Source: Betaproteobacteria bacterium (GTDB lineage: Bacteria > Pseudomonadota > Gammaproteobacteria > Burkholderiales > SG8-39). Taken from it: a DNA stretch of 5,345 nucleotides. The DNA lies in assembly GCA_005884335.1 (NCBI GenBank), contig VBCJ01000110.1, forward strand, positions 1 to 5,345, given 5' to 3'. The translations under genes were made by a program, and so were the position numbers. The notes beneath the pieces were generated by a model. The model did not search any database. It was not told where the DNA came from and saw only the letters and a program-made list of their open reading frames with translations. Below, piece after piece: positions 4,474 through 5,345 of this stretch (within the stretch, counting starts at the first letter, position 1; each line of letters begins with the position of its first letter).

Positions 4474-5345
4474 GCTAAATTGAAAATAAGCCTTCCTCTT
4501 CTCGCGCTCCCGCTGTTGTTCGGCGCGGCCCTCAGCCTGCATGCTGACTTCTTTGCCTTGGATCCGGGAGTCCGTGGTGACCCCGCAGGCGCCGGAGGCC
4601 CGATTGATGGTATCAGCGACAATGAAAAGAAGTTTTTCGAGGCGGGCCTTGCGGCTTTCAACGAGGTCCAGGACGTCCAAGGTGACGATCCTGGTCTGGG
4701 CCCGCGGTTCAACCTGGACAATTGCGCGGGCTGCCACGCGCAACCCGCTGTCGGTGGGTCGAGTCCGTTCACGAATCCTCAAGTCGCGGTTGCTACGAAG
4801 GCCGGCGCCAAAAACGTCGTCCCCTCCTTCATCAGAATCGACGGGCCCGTGCGGGAAGCGCGGTTCAAGTTCAAGCCTGACGGCACTCGTGACGGCGGCG
4901 TGCATGCGCTGTTCACCATCACCGGTCGAGACGACGCGCCCGGGTGCGTTCTCGCCCAGCCGGACTTTGCGACAGCGGCCGCGCAGAACAACCTGATTTT
5001 CCGGATCCCCACGCCAACGTTTGGCGCGGGCCTGATCCAGGCCATCGACGAAGACACGATCCTGGCGAATAAAAGATCCCAAGCGTTGAGAAAGCTGTTC
5101 TTTGGTATTTCCGGCCGCGAGAACAGGAATGGCAATGACGGCACGATCACGCGGTTCGGGTGGAAGGCGCAGAACAAGTCGCTCCTGATCTTCGCGGGCG
5201 AAGCCTACAATGTGGAACAGGGAGTGACCAACGAGTTGTTCCCGCAGGAGCGGGATGAGACCCCAGGGTGCCTTTTCAACGGCACCCCTGAAGATCAAAC
5301 TCGTTTCGATCAGACCGAGCTGACAGCGGTGCCGAGCGACACGGT
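4468..5345 (+). CDS. di-haem oxidoreductase (DHOR, DUF1111-type) cytochrome c, N-terminal part (partial)
   Basis: The frame is open for 292 codons to the right window edge. Residues 1-26 form a Sec signal peptide (K4, K6, hydrophobic 8-22, likely cleavage after LHA), so the protein is exported and haem is attached in the periplasm. CAGCH at 86-90 is a c-type haem-binding motif within FNLDNCAGCHAQPAVGG. The blocks IPTPTFGAGLIQAI (180-193), GTITRFGWKAQ (225-235) and AYNVEQGVTNELFP (246-259) are those I associate with the DHOR family (PF06537), periplasmic two-haem electron-transfer or peroxidase-like proteins of unsettled substrate. The second haem motif is expected beyond the window. C160 and C268, both in a PGC context, could form a disulphide. 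The start at 4468 has AGGAGG only four bases upstream and gives a complete signal peptide. The regulator pair just upstream may control it; this is inference from position only. Confidence 0.9.
   Translation, partial: MFAKLKISLPLLALPLLFGAALSLHADFFALDPGVRGDPAGAGGPIDGISDNEKKFFEAGLAAFNEVQDVQGDDPGLGPRFNLDNCAGCHAQPAVGGSSPFTNPQVAVATKAGAKNVVPSFIRIDGPVREARFKFKPDGTRDGGVHALFTITGRDDAPGCVLAQPDFATAAAQNNLIFRIPTPTFGAGLIQAIDEDTILANKRSQALRKLFFGISGRENRNGNDGTITRFGWKAQNKSLLIFAGEAYNVEQGVTNELFPQERDETPGCLFNGTPEDQTRFDQTELTAVPSDT

Noticed and set aside
4456..5298. 280-codon open frame on the minus strand opposite the cytochrome gene
   Set aside because: It is the antisense shadow of the cytochrome frame; the plus strand has a signal peptide, a CAGCH motif and family blocks.

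Overview
The window looks like a chromosomal piece of a GC-rich proteobacterium, most likely a betaproteobacterium of the Burkholderiales/Nitrosomonadales kind. This is inferred from the solitary TctC/Bug-type periplasmic binding protein, the small two-CBS-domain protein, the strongly G/C-ending codons and NarL-type regulators. There are no tRNAs, rRNAs, transposases or CRISPR repeats, so a genus cannot be named.

Left part (1-2838). Two minus-strand genes leave the window on the left: the N-terminus of a membrane-anchored M28-type metallopeptidase (cut by the window edge), preceded in the same transcript by a 144-residue CBS-pair protein with a clear sigma70-like promoter and a strong Shine-Dalgarno. 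From the same intergenic region two plus-strand genes run the other way with only 27 bp between them: an unrecognised 282-residue soluble protein and a 322-residue TctC/Bug-type solute receptor. No membrane subunits (TctA/TctB) lie next to the receptor.

Right part (2839-5345). This part is visibly less GC-rich and looks like a separate module, all on the plus strand. It starts with a 233-bp intergenic region holding a promoter candidate. Then comes a LuxR/NarL-type response regulator with an intact DNA-binding domain but a receiver whose acidic pocket and Thr/Ser switch position are lost. Next is a receiver-only protein that keeps the phospho-acceptor Asp, Ser and Lys-Pro but ends where a NarL-type HTH domain would begin. 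After a 172-bp leader rich in small repeats comes the first 292 codons of a secreted di-haem oxidoreductase (DHOR/DUF1111-type cytochrome c) with one CAGCH haem site; it runs off the right edge.

How the parts may work together. The two regulators look like complementary halves: one can bind DNA but probably cannot be phosphorylated, the other may be phosphorylated but cannot bind DNA. A split response regulator controlling the neighbouring cytochrome is the most interesting hypothesis here. The leader before the cytochrome carries a duplicated ribosome-binding-site/start-codon unit with a four-residue mini-ORF, a 10-bp tandem repeat and a short palindrome, all candidates for regulation. No histidine kinase is in the window.
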